This document shows, in pieces, positions 36,501-42,859 of a stretch of 60,284 bases of DNA (the stretch's first letter is position 1; every line of letters starts with the position of its first letter). Under the pieces are notes generated by a model. It was given only the letters and a program-made list of their open reading frames with translations, had not been told where the DNA came from and searched no databases. This DNA comes from Candidatus Omnitrophota bacterium (GTDB taxonomy: Bacteria; Omnitrophota; Gorgyraeia; Tantalellales; Tantalellaceae). The translations under genes were made by a program, and so were the position numbers. The stretch is from the NCBI GenBank assembly GCA_015231405.1, contig JADGBR010000020.1, forward strand, positions 1-60,284, given 5' to 3'.

Positions 36501-36631
36501 CGAATATCCGTTCGGTGGAAGAGGAAGGCGACGCGCTTATTTTCAACCTTTTACCGAACGCCGAATATTATCCGGCGGAGCAGCTGAGGGATATTTACAA
36601 CAGCCTGAAACGGTTCATAAAATCCGCATAG
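27599..36631 (+). CDS. Giant exported protein: DUF2779 nuclease, DeoC, NDT-like modules, HD domain
   Basis: The product is 3,010 aa with a signal peptide (about residues 1-21). Domains in order: residues about 370-590, a PD-(D/E)XK (Cas4/RecB-like) part with DVLK, GQMDLAEYF and clustered Cys574, Cys580, Cys586; 655-860, DUF2779 RNase H-like exonuclease (YLDFET, VVYNKSFE, YCGLDT); 1001-1005, HELMH; 1130-1380, a complete DeoC aldolase (Asp1235, Schiff-base Lys1302 in IKTSTGK, Lys1339 in HKPSGG); 1395-1545 and 1590-1760, two nucleoside 2-deoxyribosyltransferase-like (NDT) modules; 1810-2040, a second aldolase-like barrel lacking the lysines; 2085-2210, an HD domain (His2090, His2122-Asp2123, His2182, Asp2205); 2315-2460 and 2520-2660, two more NDT-like modules; then an unrecognised tail. 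DUF2779 and DeoC are confident, the NDT-like calls likely. A palindromic repeat is translated near residue 1780. The joint function, breakdown of deoxynucleotides, is inference. Confidence 0.82.
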   Translation: MKKIISLLIISSFLLQKITFADTLGQVGPGGDNLQVGSMFNPIGDHAVIQDTLVRMLLEYAKGETLIDKFEERLTLKPFSGLQPVLDFSGKYSEEGDGADGKSDRRLIVPCHVIDTGTGECYSTEAVFVDGGFSELRTPRAINIDGLDGNRSIVLERSADAWRERAITREEHSVMRAAFSGFRDKGYEIGASDEVLVDVRESLKALSKEGIAEIVSPPGEAVYREISRIANDQGVVSLPGKESFALVTYPAIYQDEVTSKRSYELLIPQECLAYVRYLRAERPELYKEWLLRQTALLSAAAYRTDKKYPEAMEALAGYPIKTFMEAYNGKRELSSGIIWRSGAWGVSCDGKEYYPGEKLRGKELRAALLTKARYFAGEKCSRSLWEMVKKGREEEESPDIRPKSTGRGGATGELAKYLFPEGKEIPYDDLVAGTRSTLAFMSLSDRKPIFNAAILAGDELFATIDVLKPAGDEGWDIIGVTSSTSAKEDSIAGIAFQRYVAEKAGIKIRNSYVLHINKDYRQKGQMDLAEYFIMDDVTEKTGESIAGVREKVPPMLEIVRADNYSAVSQIGSHCSDPEVCPLKEICWGALPAGNVYELYRGGKTSKKLHEQGISMIADIPDNVKLTYRQVIQRDCALSKEPHIDRKNLIKFLNTLEGPVSYLDFETFAEPAPRFKNTNPYQRIAFQFSLHVADKGNEVEHYSYLAEGADDPRPGFLAALKGYLGDKGSIVVYNKSFELSVLKELSEDFPEYKEWIESLTPRVVDLLDPFREFYYYHSDQHGSCSIKKVLPVLTGESYQSLDIGKGDVASDSFVRVTYGDVPEEERLKVRDDLLVYCGLDTRGMILIMDKLKEITGYDNVSNLDRHPTGDVVRDLDESKVSLTGITLGKGGYEAARKGDGGISGEKIQAIVRLMNDADSFKPSGFIARSVLSFRYFIYRYLSRLRSPPEMALYRDLSPNAARYKMPSHNRRLILFDEYFIDSLLELKDRELASYLLHERLSHELMHTGIRWPSRMLREIEEFFVILFCDISNYEGLVTGKVGGESLNQRIDRFFIDREDTTSLRPSGFASNNYYGEATAFLRNVAGKPFIEKIKRTWAFVRERFSGRDGTAGTSEYVRAEEAGAEPVTGMYAEFTPASAIGLLDSTLLTREEYHEGIHLRAAVENLAVDAVKYGAGGICVYPDQLAWVKGLVKGSGIKLSAVIAFPGGLGEENGYTTEKALREARVAVANGAMELDVVINYKAILDGRAEQTEEELKAFSRGVLHEFRGRIKIKAILETAALGSEENIRRAARIALPYSDFIKTSTGKHEKGGATLTASKFILEEIKEYHAKTGSLVGHKPSGGIKVWEDEQNPDAAMKKYLILAESIMGMEYARDKNLMRIGAGGLLGDMLKRSPRVYLCGAIESLADKDAGALWRQRIAPKLRETGFIPLDPLLSARSPEDRNALQARHRLKREGNWREHGRIMGRVIEDDLEMVQETGNTGGFTLVYLDAEVNAFGTFCEMMESYARGIPVYVVAPNNPPSDLHNMTLLLATRVFRSFEEFNEFARSSYDKGEKTEDKIFDGLIPKALWNKKVAPITPENDPRGARGRRFYVTSQMETPVDSGVGTRKSLADKLRKLGADVRDPGESFHREGPLEGKLLKHLKRTGDWERFREEGYKVIRQNMALITSASGQEPEDRGAMVVFVDEAQKPSGTAIDMWNAYVRGIPIYLILDPAKPVAEYNSWMINMATVVFTCEDDLLIYLERSPIKRALLKARKSLSNLFIPASRQISKEKSTITNHEPRLAAVALAKAGTTPALRSLGEGGNHEIYWDAISRRMELKYDGIESPEKFFKRVIDNGIKKIAVPADKIAAIKGLVEKREALTGRKSYINITALAGSSKEMNAEKLGVGKVEAPLDVSLFRKGNISGFRDELEKLYWKSGKKKNLVAAIDLRDFTKSEIRGLADFLMANLPGNYDRLNINLKNSSPEEAALLKSILGWKCGLVMEGVDGFSFARELIEAGTDVLRVSDPGRILSEYREWQSADPARKDIRDVEKIFEEELSFIHDPKIRAFALEGLKMMPDYIWEVPSSSTGKYHPQDEISFGGQVLHVRRVARNALRIAGAYELPQRGTDIMVAAALLHDAAKYGLNDDEYYNLDETDGGKPSRWEQYRKHPQLVRELIGHLKSRYAFTDEVIGLIETHEGVWSSEGYKPRSLDEWLLHLADYSAGKRYSLDLGDFIACHKALIAAGCGVERAMVITQKAQDGSYGLLKELEKPTDIEKNPENIVKIREFKRAIYRKGLERIYGEVLEAGDPEEAKKEVSAVVSAFIKKYRIKVYLAGYIEADFGGAGTWRNMMKPYLEDMLVEVRDPMDKDFNSEDLAMEQRKNWLRVSELWDDFREQLGDIIDGDLAWVVGGKKEDKGVQIVVANLVPKKQTQYLDAGVQTYGTPDEMKEARKQGGRVLIFTPNDRKELYNFELGFGHDVFHQQAAVLEYIKEHADELRDYANDDIHEGTPLEDAYWVKGMRPVPEGEDKKGIKGRKFYISVPVEPSADMGAGERARIRKEIEKRGGQVIDPLDDPLENDRLTKLRQEGRWPEFEAYFKEIYKRNLAKINEADAMIVAVDPSKRYVETTTDTWPAFVLGKPIYVISPTSWRKLSDWLTGLYTKKFTNIGNLVTYLTTSKDPEKPALADFGERLANLKEMEKNAAKADAPVAEELNLLIVRGITKLLNIQRAYRADTDEEIAIGIESAARSAARLDKDKHKDAIEKLRDEFIWWIEKKNVFKHDEYSVRSRRIRAALESVGYEGPGAAPGFKKSPYIKRGDVLFRDLTVLSERARNFVELVLSAKVTADKLVFAFDNGIGGEHSKDIISVISAIEELKKEPEFKSLLENVVILAPSKPGALPRKLRQYMKDKDAEVFVFSRESSRKKFRGIENKVHMSYIREEADSDISTDAPYYPLLEVVIVSLARHLDSSILDIVNEKLKGTNIRSVEEEGDALIFNLLPNAEYYPAEQLRDIYNSLKRFIKSA
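32930..33015 (+). repeat. Family A palindromic repeat translated in frame in the 3,010-aa gene
   Basis: CACGAACCACGCCT, GCCTTGGCGAAGGCGGG, TGCCCTCCGAAGCC and TTGGCGAAGGAGGG follow one another here, and the frame stays open. The words match the copies at 1555-1620 and, reversed, at 3662-3730. The stretch encodes an Ala/Gly-rich insert between the second NDT-like module and the degenerate aldolase barrel, a linker position. Confidence 0.75.
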
Positions 36632-36667
36632 TCAGATTGTGTCGCAATACGAATATTAGCTTAATCC

Positions 36668-36793
36668 GTCATTGCGAGGAGGGAGCGACGAAGGAGCGAA
36701 CGACGAAGCAATCCATACAATTATGTTTTTATAGGGATTGCTTCGTCGCTGCCGCTCCTCGCAATGACGGCGTCGCCCGCTCTTCGCAATGAC
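36668..36793. repeat. Family C repeat (CGTCATTGCGAG ... GCAATCC), copy 1
   Basis: CGTCATTGCGAGGAG with GACGAAGCAATCC is mirrored by GGATTGCTTCGTCG and CTCCTCGCAATGACGG. A third partial CTTCGCAATGAC follows. It fills the space between the convergent 3,010-aa gene and the HemW-like gene, where its strong hairpin could stop transcription. Copy 2 is at 59203-59291. Confidence 0.8.
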
Positions 36794-36836
36794 AACCAAT
36801 TTGTCTTAAACTGTTATTATGACACAGTCTGAGTCA

Positions 36837-38249
36837 TCAGTCATTATACGGATTCAGCGGCCCTTCCCTGAATGCCGACCGTGGGAAGGGGATGTATTTC
36901 GGATCGTGGAACGATTGGCATACCTCGTCGGCGAAGAATTTGCCGAGGTCCGTGAGAGACAGCTTTTTTTCAGTTTCGAGCAATAGCCCGTGTTCTTTGA
37001 GGGCGTCTATTTTTTTCCGGAAGATCCTGTTGAGGGACTCCCCTGTTTGGAGCTCGAACATCTTTTTGATAACTTCGCGGTTCTTTAGCGGAAGTATTAT
37101 GCCCCATCTGATCTGGTCGTCTTTTGTCCTGACAAGCCCGCGGTTGGCGGGCAGCCTGTCACTTCCGACCATCGAATAATACTCGTCGAAGCTGAAAGTG
37201 TTCAGGGCGAAGCGGTCGCGTAAACTGCTGAAAGCGGTAAGGCCGAAGCCGATCTGGTCAAAAAGTTTACAGCACTGGTTATCCGCGTAATGCGAAAAAT
37301 CACCGCGTTTTTTCGAGAAGACCCTCCTGAGGTTCTCGGTATAGCCGTGGGAGGCGAGTACGGAATGGGCGATATCTTTCATCATTATGGCCGTTTCCGG
37401 CGAGGGGAAAGAGCCCGGGTCCCTGAGATATTTTTCCTTTATAGATCCCGGAAAATCGCCGTACGGTATGATCTTCAGCCGGTACAGCTGTATTTCCTCC
37501 GTGCCGAGCTCCGCTGCCTTTTCCACGTTCTCTATCCAGTTATCGATCGTCTGCCCCGGGTAACCGAAAATGAACTCTATGTTCACCTTGAAGCCGGCTT
37601 CCTTTGACTGACGTACCGACTTAATGGCGTCTTCCGCCGAATGCGGCCGGTTCATTTCTTTTAAGAGAGAGGGAAGGAGCGACTGTACCCCGATGGTCAG
37701 CCTGTCGACGCCGTATTTACGGAGGAGCTCGGATCTCAGTGCCCCGTTAGAACCCAGTAGGGTAGCCGGGTCCAGGTCATAGTTGAACTGGGTGCAGGTC
37801 GACATATCGAGCCTCTCCGTGAAGAACTTAAGGAAACGTTCGAGCTGGCTCACCGAAAGATGTGTCGGCGTTCCTCCGCCGATAAGTATGGATTTCGGCT
37901 TTATTTTATCAACTCCGAGCCTTCTCATATAGAGGTCCATTTCATGTTCCAGGGCCGAGAGGTATTTATCTTTCTCTTTTTCCTCCGGTCCGGTCTTTAC
38001 CGGGTAATGGCAGAAGGCGCAGTGGTTTATGCAGAAAGGAATATGCGCGTAAATATCGAATTTCCCGTCAGGGGGAAGTGAGTATCCTTTGAATATATCC
38101 GCTTCCGTCGCGGGAGGGTACATGGTTATTGGGGGGTAATGGACGGAAGGAAAAAAATCACCGTCGGAGCATATAAGGCCGCTTTCGATGAGCCGCCTGA
38201 AATCCCTGACCCTTTCATCGGCGTGTTCAATTATTTTTCTTCTGTCCAT
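36837..38249 (-). CDS. HemW-like radical SAM protein
   Basis: I start at the ATG at 38249, 10 nt after the stop of the methyltransferase gene upstream; longer in-frame starts run back into that gene. The 470-aa product has Cys73, Cys77 and Cys80 in PFCINHCAFCHY, followed by SILIGGGTPTHLS and a C-terminal winged-helix-like region (LTDLGKFFADEV). This is the layout of the HemN/HemW group. HemW proteins insert or carry haem; HemN oxidises coproporphyrinogen III. Which applies here is not clear, and neighbouring genes do not help. No strong ribosome binding site is seen, so translation may be coupled to the upstream gene. Confidence 0.8.
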   Translation of the reverse strand: MDRRKIIEHADERVRDFRRLIESGLICSDGDFFPSVHYPPITMYPPATEADIFKGYSLPPDGKFDIYAHIPFCINHCAFCHYPVKTGPEEKEKDKYLSALEHEMDLYMRRLGVDKIKPKSILIGGGTPTHLSVSQLERFLKFFTERLDMSTCTQFNYDLDPATLLGSNGALRSELLRKYGVDRLTIGVQSLLPSLLKEMNRPHSAEDAIKSVRQSKEAGFKVNIEFIFGYPGQTIDNWIENVEKAAELGTEEIQLYRLKIIPYGDFPGSIKEKYLRDPGSFPSPETAIMMKDIAHSVLASHGYTENLRRVFSKKRGDFSHYADNQCCKLFDQIGFGLTAFSSLRDRFALNTFSFDEYYSMVGSDRLPANRGLVRTKDDQIRWGIILPLKNREVIKKMFELQTGESLNRIFRKKIDALKEHGLLLETEKKLSLTDLGKFFADEVCQSFHDPKYIPFPRSAFREGPLNPYND

Positions 38250-38259
38250 TTCTGTCCAT

Positions 38260-39144
38260 TTAAGTAGTGACCTCGAAGACCTGCACTCCCATGAGAGCGG
38301 CCTTTGCCGGCGCTTTTCGACCGGCCAAAGGGTCGTCGAAGAAGAATTTATTTCCCTTGAGGTCCGGGTCATCTGTCGCGCTGTACAATATCCTGTATTT
38401 CAAGCGGTTGGTTTTGACGAGCGAAAAAAAAGTCTCTTTGCCGGGCGGGTTCCTGAGCGAAATGATCAGTTTCCCTTCGGGCAAGAGGTGTCTCCTCAGT
38501 CCGTTGATCAGCGAACTCAAAAGAGCGAAGCCGCTGTCCGCGGCGAAATAGGCGGCTTTGGCGTTCCCGGCGGCGGAGGAGTCAGAATAAAAATGAAACC
38601 CTGTTTCCGGCAGGTCATTAACGTCGTCATAGTACTGAGGCAGGTCGGCGATAATGATATCGAACTTTTCGTCTTCACGGATGATGGAGAAGGCGCCTCT
38701 GGCGTTCCCGGGTACAAGTCTCGCCTCGAAACGGGATCCGAAGCCAAGCTTGGTAGCGTTGAATTGCGCGTTCTTGACCGCTATCGGATCCGTGTCGGTA
38801 GCCACGGCCTTTTCGGCTCCGAGCTTGAGCGCGAGTAAACCAAGGATGCCGGTGCCTGTTCCTATGTCAAGAGCGTTCCCGGCGCTTTTGAAGGGATTTT
38901 CTTTACGGAAAACCTTAATGAACACTGCCAGTGAATAAGGGTCGAACAATATTGAGTCGAAACGCGCGACAGAATCACCAAGGTCGTCCACATAATATTC
39001 TCCGATGATGGTCGATACCGTTTCCGGGTAAACGCCTTCATATGGTGAGGTGGGACTATTGCCCTCGGCGGAAAGAACGCCTGGATCATTGGACAGGATA
39101 AGACAGAAAAGTAGCGATATTTTAATAAGTGAAGATAAATTCAT
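38260..39144 (-). CDS. Exported class I SAM methyltransferase-like protein (second)
   Basis: The 294-aa protein starts with a clear signal peptide (cleavage near GVLSAEG) and then has motif I ALDIGTGTGILGLLAL, motif II ATDTDP and DIIIADLPQYYDD, the (D/N)PPY-like catalytic strand. This resembles the PrmA/HemK/UPF0020 type of N-methyltransferase, which acts on proteins or nucleic acids. As at 24723, export of a SAM enzyme is unexpected. The gene has its own good promoter and is followed at 10 nt by the HemW-like gene. Confidence 0.8.
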   Translation of the reverse strand: MNLSSLIKISLLFCLILSNDPGVLSAEGNSPTSPYEGVYPETVSTIIGEYYVDDLGDSVARFDSILFDPYSLAVFIKVFRKENPFKSAGNALDIGTGTGILGLLALKLGAEKAVATDTDPIAVKNAQFNATKLGFGSRFEARLVPGNARGAFSIIREDEKFDIIIADLPQYYDDVNDLPETGFHFYSDSSAAGNAKAAYFAADSGFALLSSLINGLRRHLLPEGKLIISLRNPPGKETFFSLVKTNRLKYRILYSATDDPDLKGNKFFFDDPLAGRKAPAKAALMGVQVFEVTT

Positions 39145-39173
39145 TTTTTTTAGCCGGGTGCCGATAATGCTAG

Positions 39174-39202
39174 ATACTATATTATTCTTTAGAGAAAATC
39201 AA
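39174..39202 (-). promoter_or_regulatory. Promoter for the exported methyltransferase
   Basis: On the minus strand: TTGATT (39197-39202), 17-nt spacer, TAGTAT (39174-39179), about 30 nt before the ATG. Confidence 0.65.
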
Positions 39203-39301
39203 CATGATAATAATAATACAATTCACAATATTCATGGCGGAAGGTGAAAAAAGGAGAATCTAAAATTGGACAAAACGTATTAGCGAATAATAATTTGCCT
39301 T

Positions 39302-39330
39302 TTGGTTCTATATAGTGTATTTTGTATAAA
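39302..39330 (+). promoter_or_regulatory. Promoter for the type II secretion operon
   Basis: TTGGTT (39302-39307), 17-nt spacer, TATAAA (39325-39330), 60 nt before the first pseudopilin. It is divergent from the methyltransferase promoter in the 242-nt AT-rich gap. Confidence 0.6.
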
Positions 39331-39389
39331 AAGTTTGATATTGTAGCTGGTTGTGTAAAAAAGCGGATAGTTCGTAGTCTGATCTATTG

Positions 39390-41756
39390 ATGGATATCAA
39401 GACCGGAAAGGGATTTACTTTGTTGGAACTTTTAGTCGCCATGGTAATGTTCTCCATGGTCGTCCTGGCGGCATCTTCGCTTTACTCAAATATGCTTAAG
39501 CTCCAGAAAATAAGCGTGAGGAGCAGTTTCAATCCCCAGAAGATCCAGGCTGTCCTGAACAAAATGGAAAAGGACGTGAATAATTCCGCCTGGATAAAGG
39601 TAGTGAGCTCAAACGAGATAGACCTTTACACCCAGAGCGAGGACCTGATCAAAAAGTACATATACGACCCGTCGGCCGGAACCCTTTCATTCGCTGACAG
39701 TTCCGGGACTACGGCCCTTCTTTTGAGCCATATCTCCTTGTTCACCGATACCGGTGTTTTTTTTACCGCTGTCGGGGATCATAAACCATGCCCTGACAGT
39801 TCGTCCGCCCTCAGGTATAGGACCGTGAAAGTCAGTTTCTGGGATTCTACCGACGACACCAGGTTCGAGGACGCGGACTGTTTTGTCATTAAGGACCGTT
39901 ATTTCACCGCCAAACAGGACTGGGATATAACTTATGTCGACGCGGACTCTGCCGCCGGGACGGTTGGGCATATCGGGACGATGACTAACCCGTCAACAGC
40001 GTTCACGGACACTATCAATAACCTCGAGTCCATTACGGGTGAGGAGTGCGTGTATTTCGTTGACGGGTCTTATTCACTTTCCGGCACCGTGAGCGTCCTC
40101 TCCGAAGGGGAGAGGAATATCCTTACGGGTTCCAACGCCTCGGTGACGTTCGCCTCGGGAACGACCCTGGTCCTGGAGAAAGCGACGGATCTTTATTTCA
40201 GGGGGGACGCGACGTTCTCGACGTATTTATCCATATACGGCACTGAGGAGACAAGGACGGAAACAATAGGCGGCGTGGCTTATACCGGGACCGCATACAG
40301 GAAGGACTGGAACGTTTATTTCGGGAATAAGGGTAACTATCAGTCCTCCGATTACGACTACTTCTATTTTAATTACTGCTATTTTTACGGACCGGAGCAC
40401 GGGATATTGATAAACTCCCCGAGGTTCCCGAGAACGTCGACCAATCCCTTCTTCGTGTATATCTATTACAGCGAAGCTAGCTGCGCGAAGAACTCGATGT
40501 TCGATATCACGAACCCGTTTATGTGCTACGTCTACAGCAATATATTTAAGTACAGCCAGGAGTACATGATAAAGTACACCTCCGACCAGGATACCAGGCT
40601 TTACTCCAGCTACGGCAATTATATATATTTCTACGCGACCGATAACGAGTTCTATGACGGAAGAAAAGCTCTCGATGTGTATACGGATACGCTGTCAACG
40701 GTAACGGCTGAGATGTATATCCAGTCGAACGATTTTAACAAAACGAACGGCGCCGATTCGCCGCTTCTCGGCGGGGAGACGGACAACTCGTATCTGGCGC
40801 GGCTTAGGATATACGGCGGGAACGCCGGCCAGACGACCATCTCCGGCAATTCGGTCAAAGGTTATCCGAACCTGGATAAAAGCGACGGGGGATATGTGAG
40901 GGCTTTCTGGATAGAACATGTCGATGAGGCCGATCCGGGGTACATCAAAAAGATATCGATATTCGATAACACCGTGTACGGGAATTATTACATGAGGAAT
41001 TACGCGGTTTCGGATACGAGCGCGGATCATAAGGATAACAGGTTATTTACCGACGGAGTGTTGCTCGGGGATGCTGATGAGACAAAAACAGAGGATGTCA
41101 AAGTCTCCAGCCTCAAGATATACGGCAATATCTTCTGCGATATCTCTTCCGCCAATCTGGATAGCGGGAAGAACGCGGCGTTGTACCTGGACGGCGTGTA
41201 CATGGCGCCATATAGCTATGAGGACGGCTGGTCGACCCAGACAATAGTCGAACCCTCTTACATATACGGCAACTATTTCGTTAACAACTGCGAGGGGATA
41301 CATATCGAGCGGCCGAATGACACGGAGCTTTCCGACTCGTATATCTACCACAACATTTTGTGCCGTAAAGGCGATGTTACGGTGAACGACGGGAAGAATT
41401 ACCAGGGTATACGGTTCTACAGTAATACTCTCGACGGCGTCAACCTTTTCGAGAATTACGCCCCTGAAAAATGGTTCATTTACAGCGTCATAATCTGGGG
41501 CGCGGACGCCGGCCTGGATACAGCTCTCGAGCCATACACATACTATTCCGATATAATGAGCATGGCCGCGCCGATATCGCCTAATATCAGGCAGGACCCG
41601 ATGTTCGCCGGCACGGCCGCCTATGATTACCGTTTGCTCCCGGGGTCGCCCTGTGACATGACCGGATATAACTATAGCGAAGACATGGGAGCGTACAATA
41701 ACTGGAACGGCGCGTCGGATGACACCGAGAACCCGGACGCCAAGCCCTATCTTTAA
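39390..41756 (+). CDS. GspJ-like pseudopilin fused to a beta-helix domain
   Basis: The product is 788 aa from the ATG at 39390; the TTG just before it is less likely. The N-terminus MDIKTGKG followed by FTLLELLVAM is a type III signal for prepilin peptidase, with Glu at +5. The sequence is closest to GspJ, normally about 200 aa. After a pilin-like first 190 residues comes a long region with repeating strands (DNEFYDG, IYGNIF, IYGNYFVNN, IYHNILC, FYSNTLDG), typical of right-handed parallel beta-helices as in pectate lyase-like folds. It is the first gene of the secretion operon. A tip pseudopilin carrying a polysaccharide-binding or -cutting helix would be unusual. No catalytic residues can be named. 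Confidence 0.82.
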   Translation: MDIKTGKGFTLLELLVAMVMFSMVVLAASSLYSNMLKLQKISVRSSFNPQKIQAVLNKMEKDVNNSAWIKVVSSNEIDLYTQSEDLIKKYIYDPSAGTLSFADSSGTTALLLSHISLFTDTGVFFTAVGDHKPCPDSSSALRYRTVKVSFWDSTDDTRFEDADCFVIKDRYFTAKQDWDITYVDADSAAGTVGHIGTMTNPSTAFTDTINNLESITGEECVYFVDGSYSLSGTVSVLSEGERNILTGSNASVTFASGTTLVLEKATDLYFRGDATFSTYLSIYGTEETRTETIGGVAYTGTAYRKDWNVYFGNKGNYQSSDYDYFYFNYCYFYGPEHGILINSPRFPRTSTNPFFVYIYYSEASCAKNSMFDITNPFMCYVYSNIFKYSQEYMIKYTSDQDTRLYSSYGNYIYFYATDNEFYDGRKALDVYTDTLSTVTAEMYIQSNDFNKTNGADSPLLGGETDNSYLARLRIYGGNAGQTTISGNSVKGYPNLDKSDGGYVRAFWIEHVDEADPGYIKKISIFDNTVYGNYYMRNYAVSDTSADHKDNRLFTDGVLLGDADETKTEDVKVSSLKIYGNIFCDISSANLDSGKNAALYLDGVYMAPYSYEDGWSTQTIVEPSYIYGNYFVNNCEGIHIERPNDTELSDSYIYHNILCRKGDVTVNDGKNYQGIRFYSNTLDGVNLFENYAPEKWFIYSVIIWGADAGLDTALEPYTYYSDIMSMAAPISPNIRQDPMFAGTAAYDYRLLPGSPCDMTGYNYSEDMGAYNNWNGASDDTENPDAKPYL

Positions 41757-41763
41757 GGAAAAC

Positions 41764-42255
41764 ATGGCGGGAACAACGAAAATGGATCTAGAGGGGAAGA
41801 AAGGCATGGCGCTCATGTCGGTAATGCTTTTTATGGTATCGCTCCTGGCGATCACCGGGGTGTACATGGCGTCCATAGTCTATAGGAACGAGGTCACGAC
41901 GGGGTACTGCTATTCCGCCCAGCTCCATTATCTGGCCGAGAGCGGGATGATCTACTTTCGGGGCAAATACTCGCTGGACCAGTCCAGAGAGCTTTATCCC
42001 TCGATGCCGGGTTCGACGGAGATGCTGAAGGACCTCACTCCAGCCGGAGATAAGACCACGCTCACTTACAGGATAGTTTCGGGAGACAGCCTGACGATAA
42101 CCGCGTCCGCCGACTATAAGGGGAAGAGGAAGACCTTGAAATGCACGCTGGACACCGACGACGATCTTGTCGATATGTACCTGGCGGAATCCGCGTACGA
42201 CCCGCCGGACCTCAAGGTCTCATTAAGGGAACTGCCATGCATAAAATGGGAATAA
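41764..42255 (+). CDS. GspK/PilX-like pseudopilin
   Basis: I use the ATG at 41764, preceded by AAGGA with a 5-nt gap. The 163-aa product has a charged leader ending KKG before MALMSVMLFMVSLLAI. It lacks Glu at +5, as GspK proteins do, and contains the LAESG motif seen in PilX/GspK N-terminal regions. It is shorter than most GspK (about 300 aa). It lies between the J-like and I-like genes, fitting a tip complex of J, I and K. It overlaps the next gene by 19 nt. Confidence 0.72.
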   Translation: MAGTTKMDLEGKKGMALMSVMLFMVSLLAITGVYMASIVYRNEVTTGYCYSAQLHYLAESGMIYFRGKYSLDQSRELYPSMPGSTEMLKDLTPAGDKTTLTYRIVSGDSLTITASADYKGKRKTLKCTLDTDDDLVDMYLAESAYDPPDLKVSLRELPCIKWE

Positions 42256-42737
42256 AGTTATTTTTTGGATGCTCCCGGGGAATGACGCTCATGGAGGTGC
42301 TGGTGGCGATGATACTCATCTCCATCCTGAGCCTTGAAGTCTCTACCGCAGTGGTTTACGAGCGGAAATTCTCGCATGCCATAGAGCATAAGGTGATGGC
42401 GCTCAATCTGGCCCAGAGCGCGGCCGAAAAGCTCATCATCCTCGCAGAGGAATATGTGAACGGTACCATATCCTCGACCGAGAACGCGCTCAAGGTCGGC
42501 ACGCACGAGAATATTTCCACCGCCGAATGGTACACGCCAGGCATATGCGAACTGCCGTCGGTCTGGATGAAAGAAGAACTGGAAGGCACCATCGAATATA
42601 AAGTGACGGACCTTGACCACGGCTCAGACCTCCATTCCCTGAAGGTGGAGCTTAAGGTGAAGTGGAAAGAGAAACTGATGAACGATCTGGAAAAGGAACT
42701 CGAACTGGACTTTCTGGCGTGTACGTATTATGTGTAG
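42237..42737 (+). CDS. GspI/PilV-like pseudopilin
   Basis: The ATG at 42237 follows AAGGGA with 6-nt spacing and lies inside the end of the K-like gene; this gives 166 aa. The leader ends SRG before MTLMEVLVAMILISIL, with Glu at +5, as in GspI and PilV. The rest has alternating strands of the usual minor pseudopilin size. It should be processed by a prepilin peptidase, which is not encoded in this window. Confidence 0.78.
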   Translation: MHKMGIKLFFGCSRGMTLMEVLVAMILISILSLEVSTAVVYERKFSHAIEHKVMALNLAQSAAEKLIILAEEYVNGTISSTENALKVGTHENISTAEWYTPGICELPSVWMKEELEGTIEYKVTDLDHGSDLHSLKVELKVKWKEKLMNDLEKELELDFLACTYYV

Positions 42738-42754
42738 GGTCGGCCTTTACCTGT

Positions 42755-42796
42755 CCTCCGAAGCTGAATGATGTAAAATGATTCAGCGAAAGAGGA
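42755..42796 (+). other. Hairpin between pseudopilin genes and the rest of the operon
   Basis: GCTGAAT (42763-42769) pairs with ATTCAGC (42781-42787), and outer CCTC pairs with GAGG. It lies in a 122-nt gap inside an otherwise tight operon. It could be an RNA processing site or a partial terminator that sets gene dosage. No U-tract follows. Confidence 0.4.
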
Positions 42797-42859
42797 TGGC
42801 CGCCATTAACCGTTTGTCAGGGCCGCGATTCACCGCGGCCGATATGGAGGGAAAAACAT

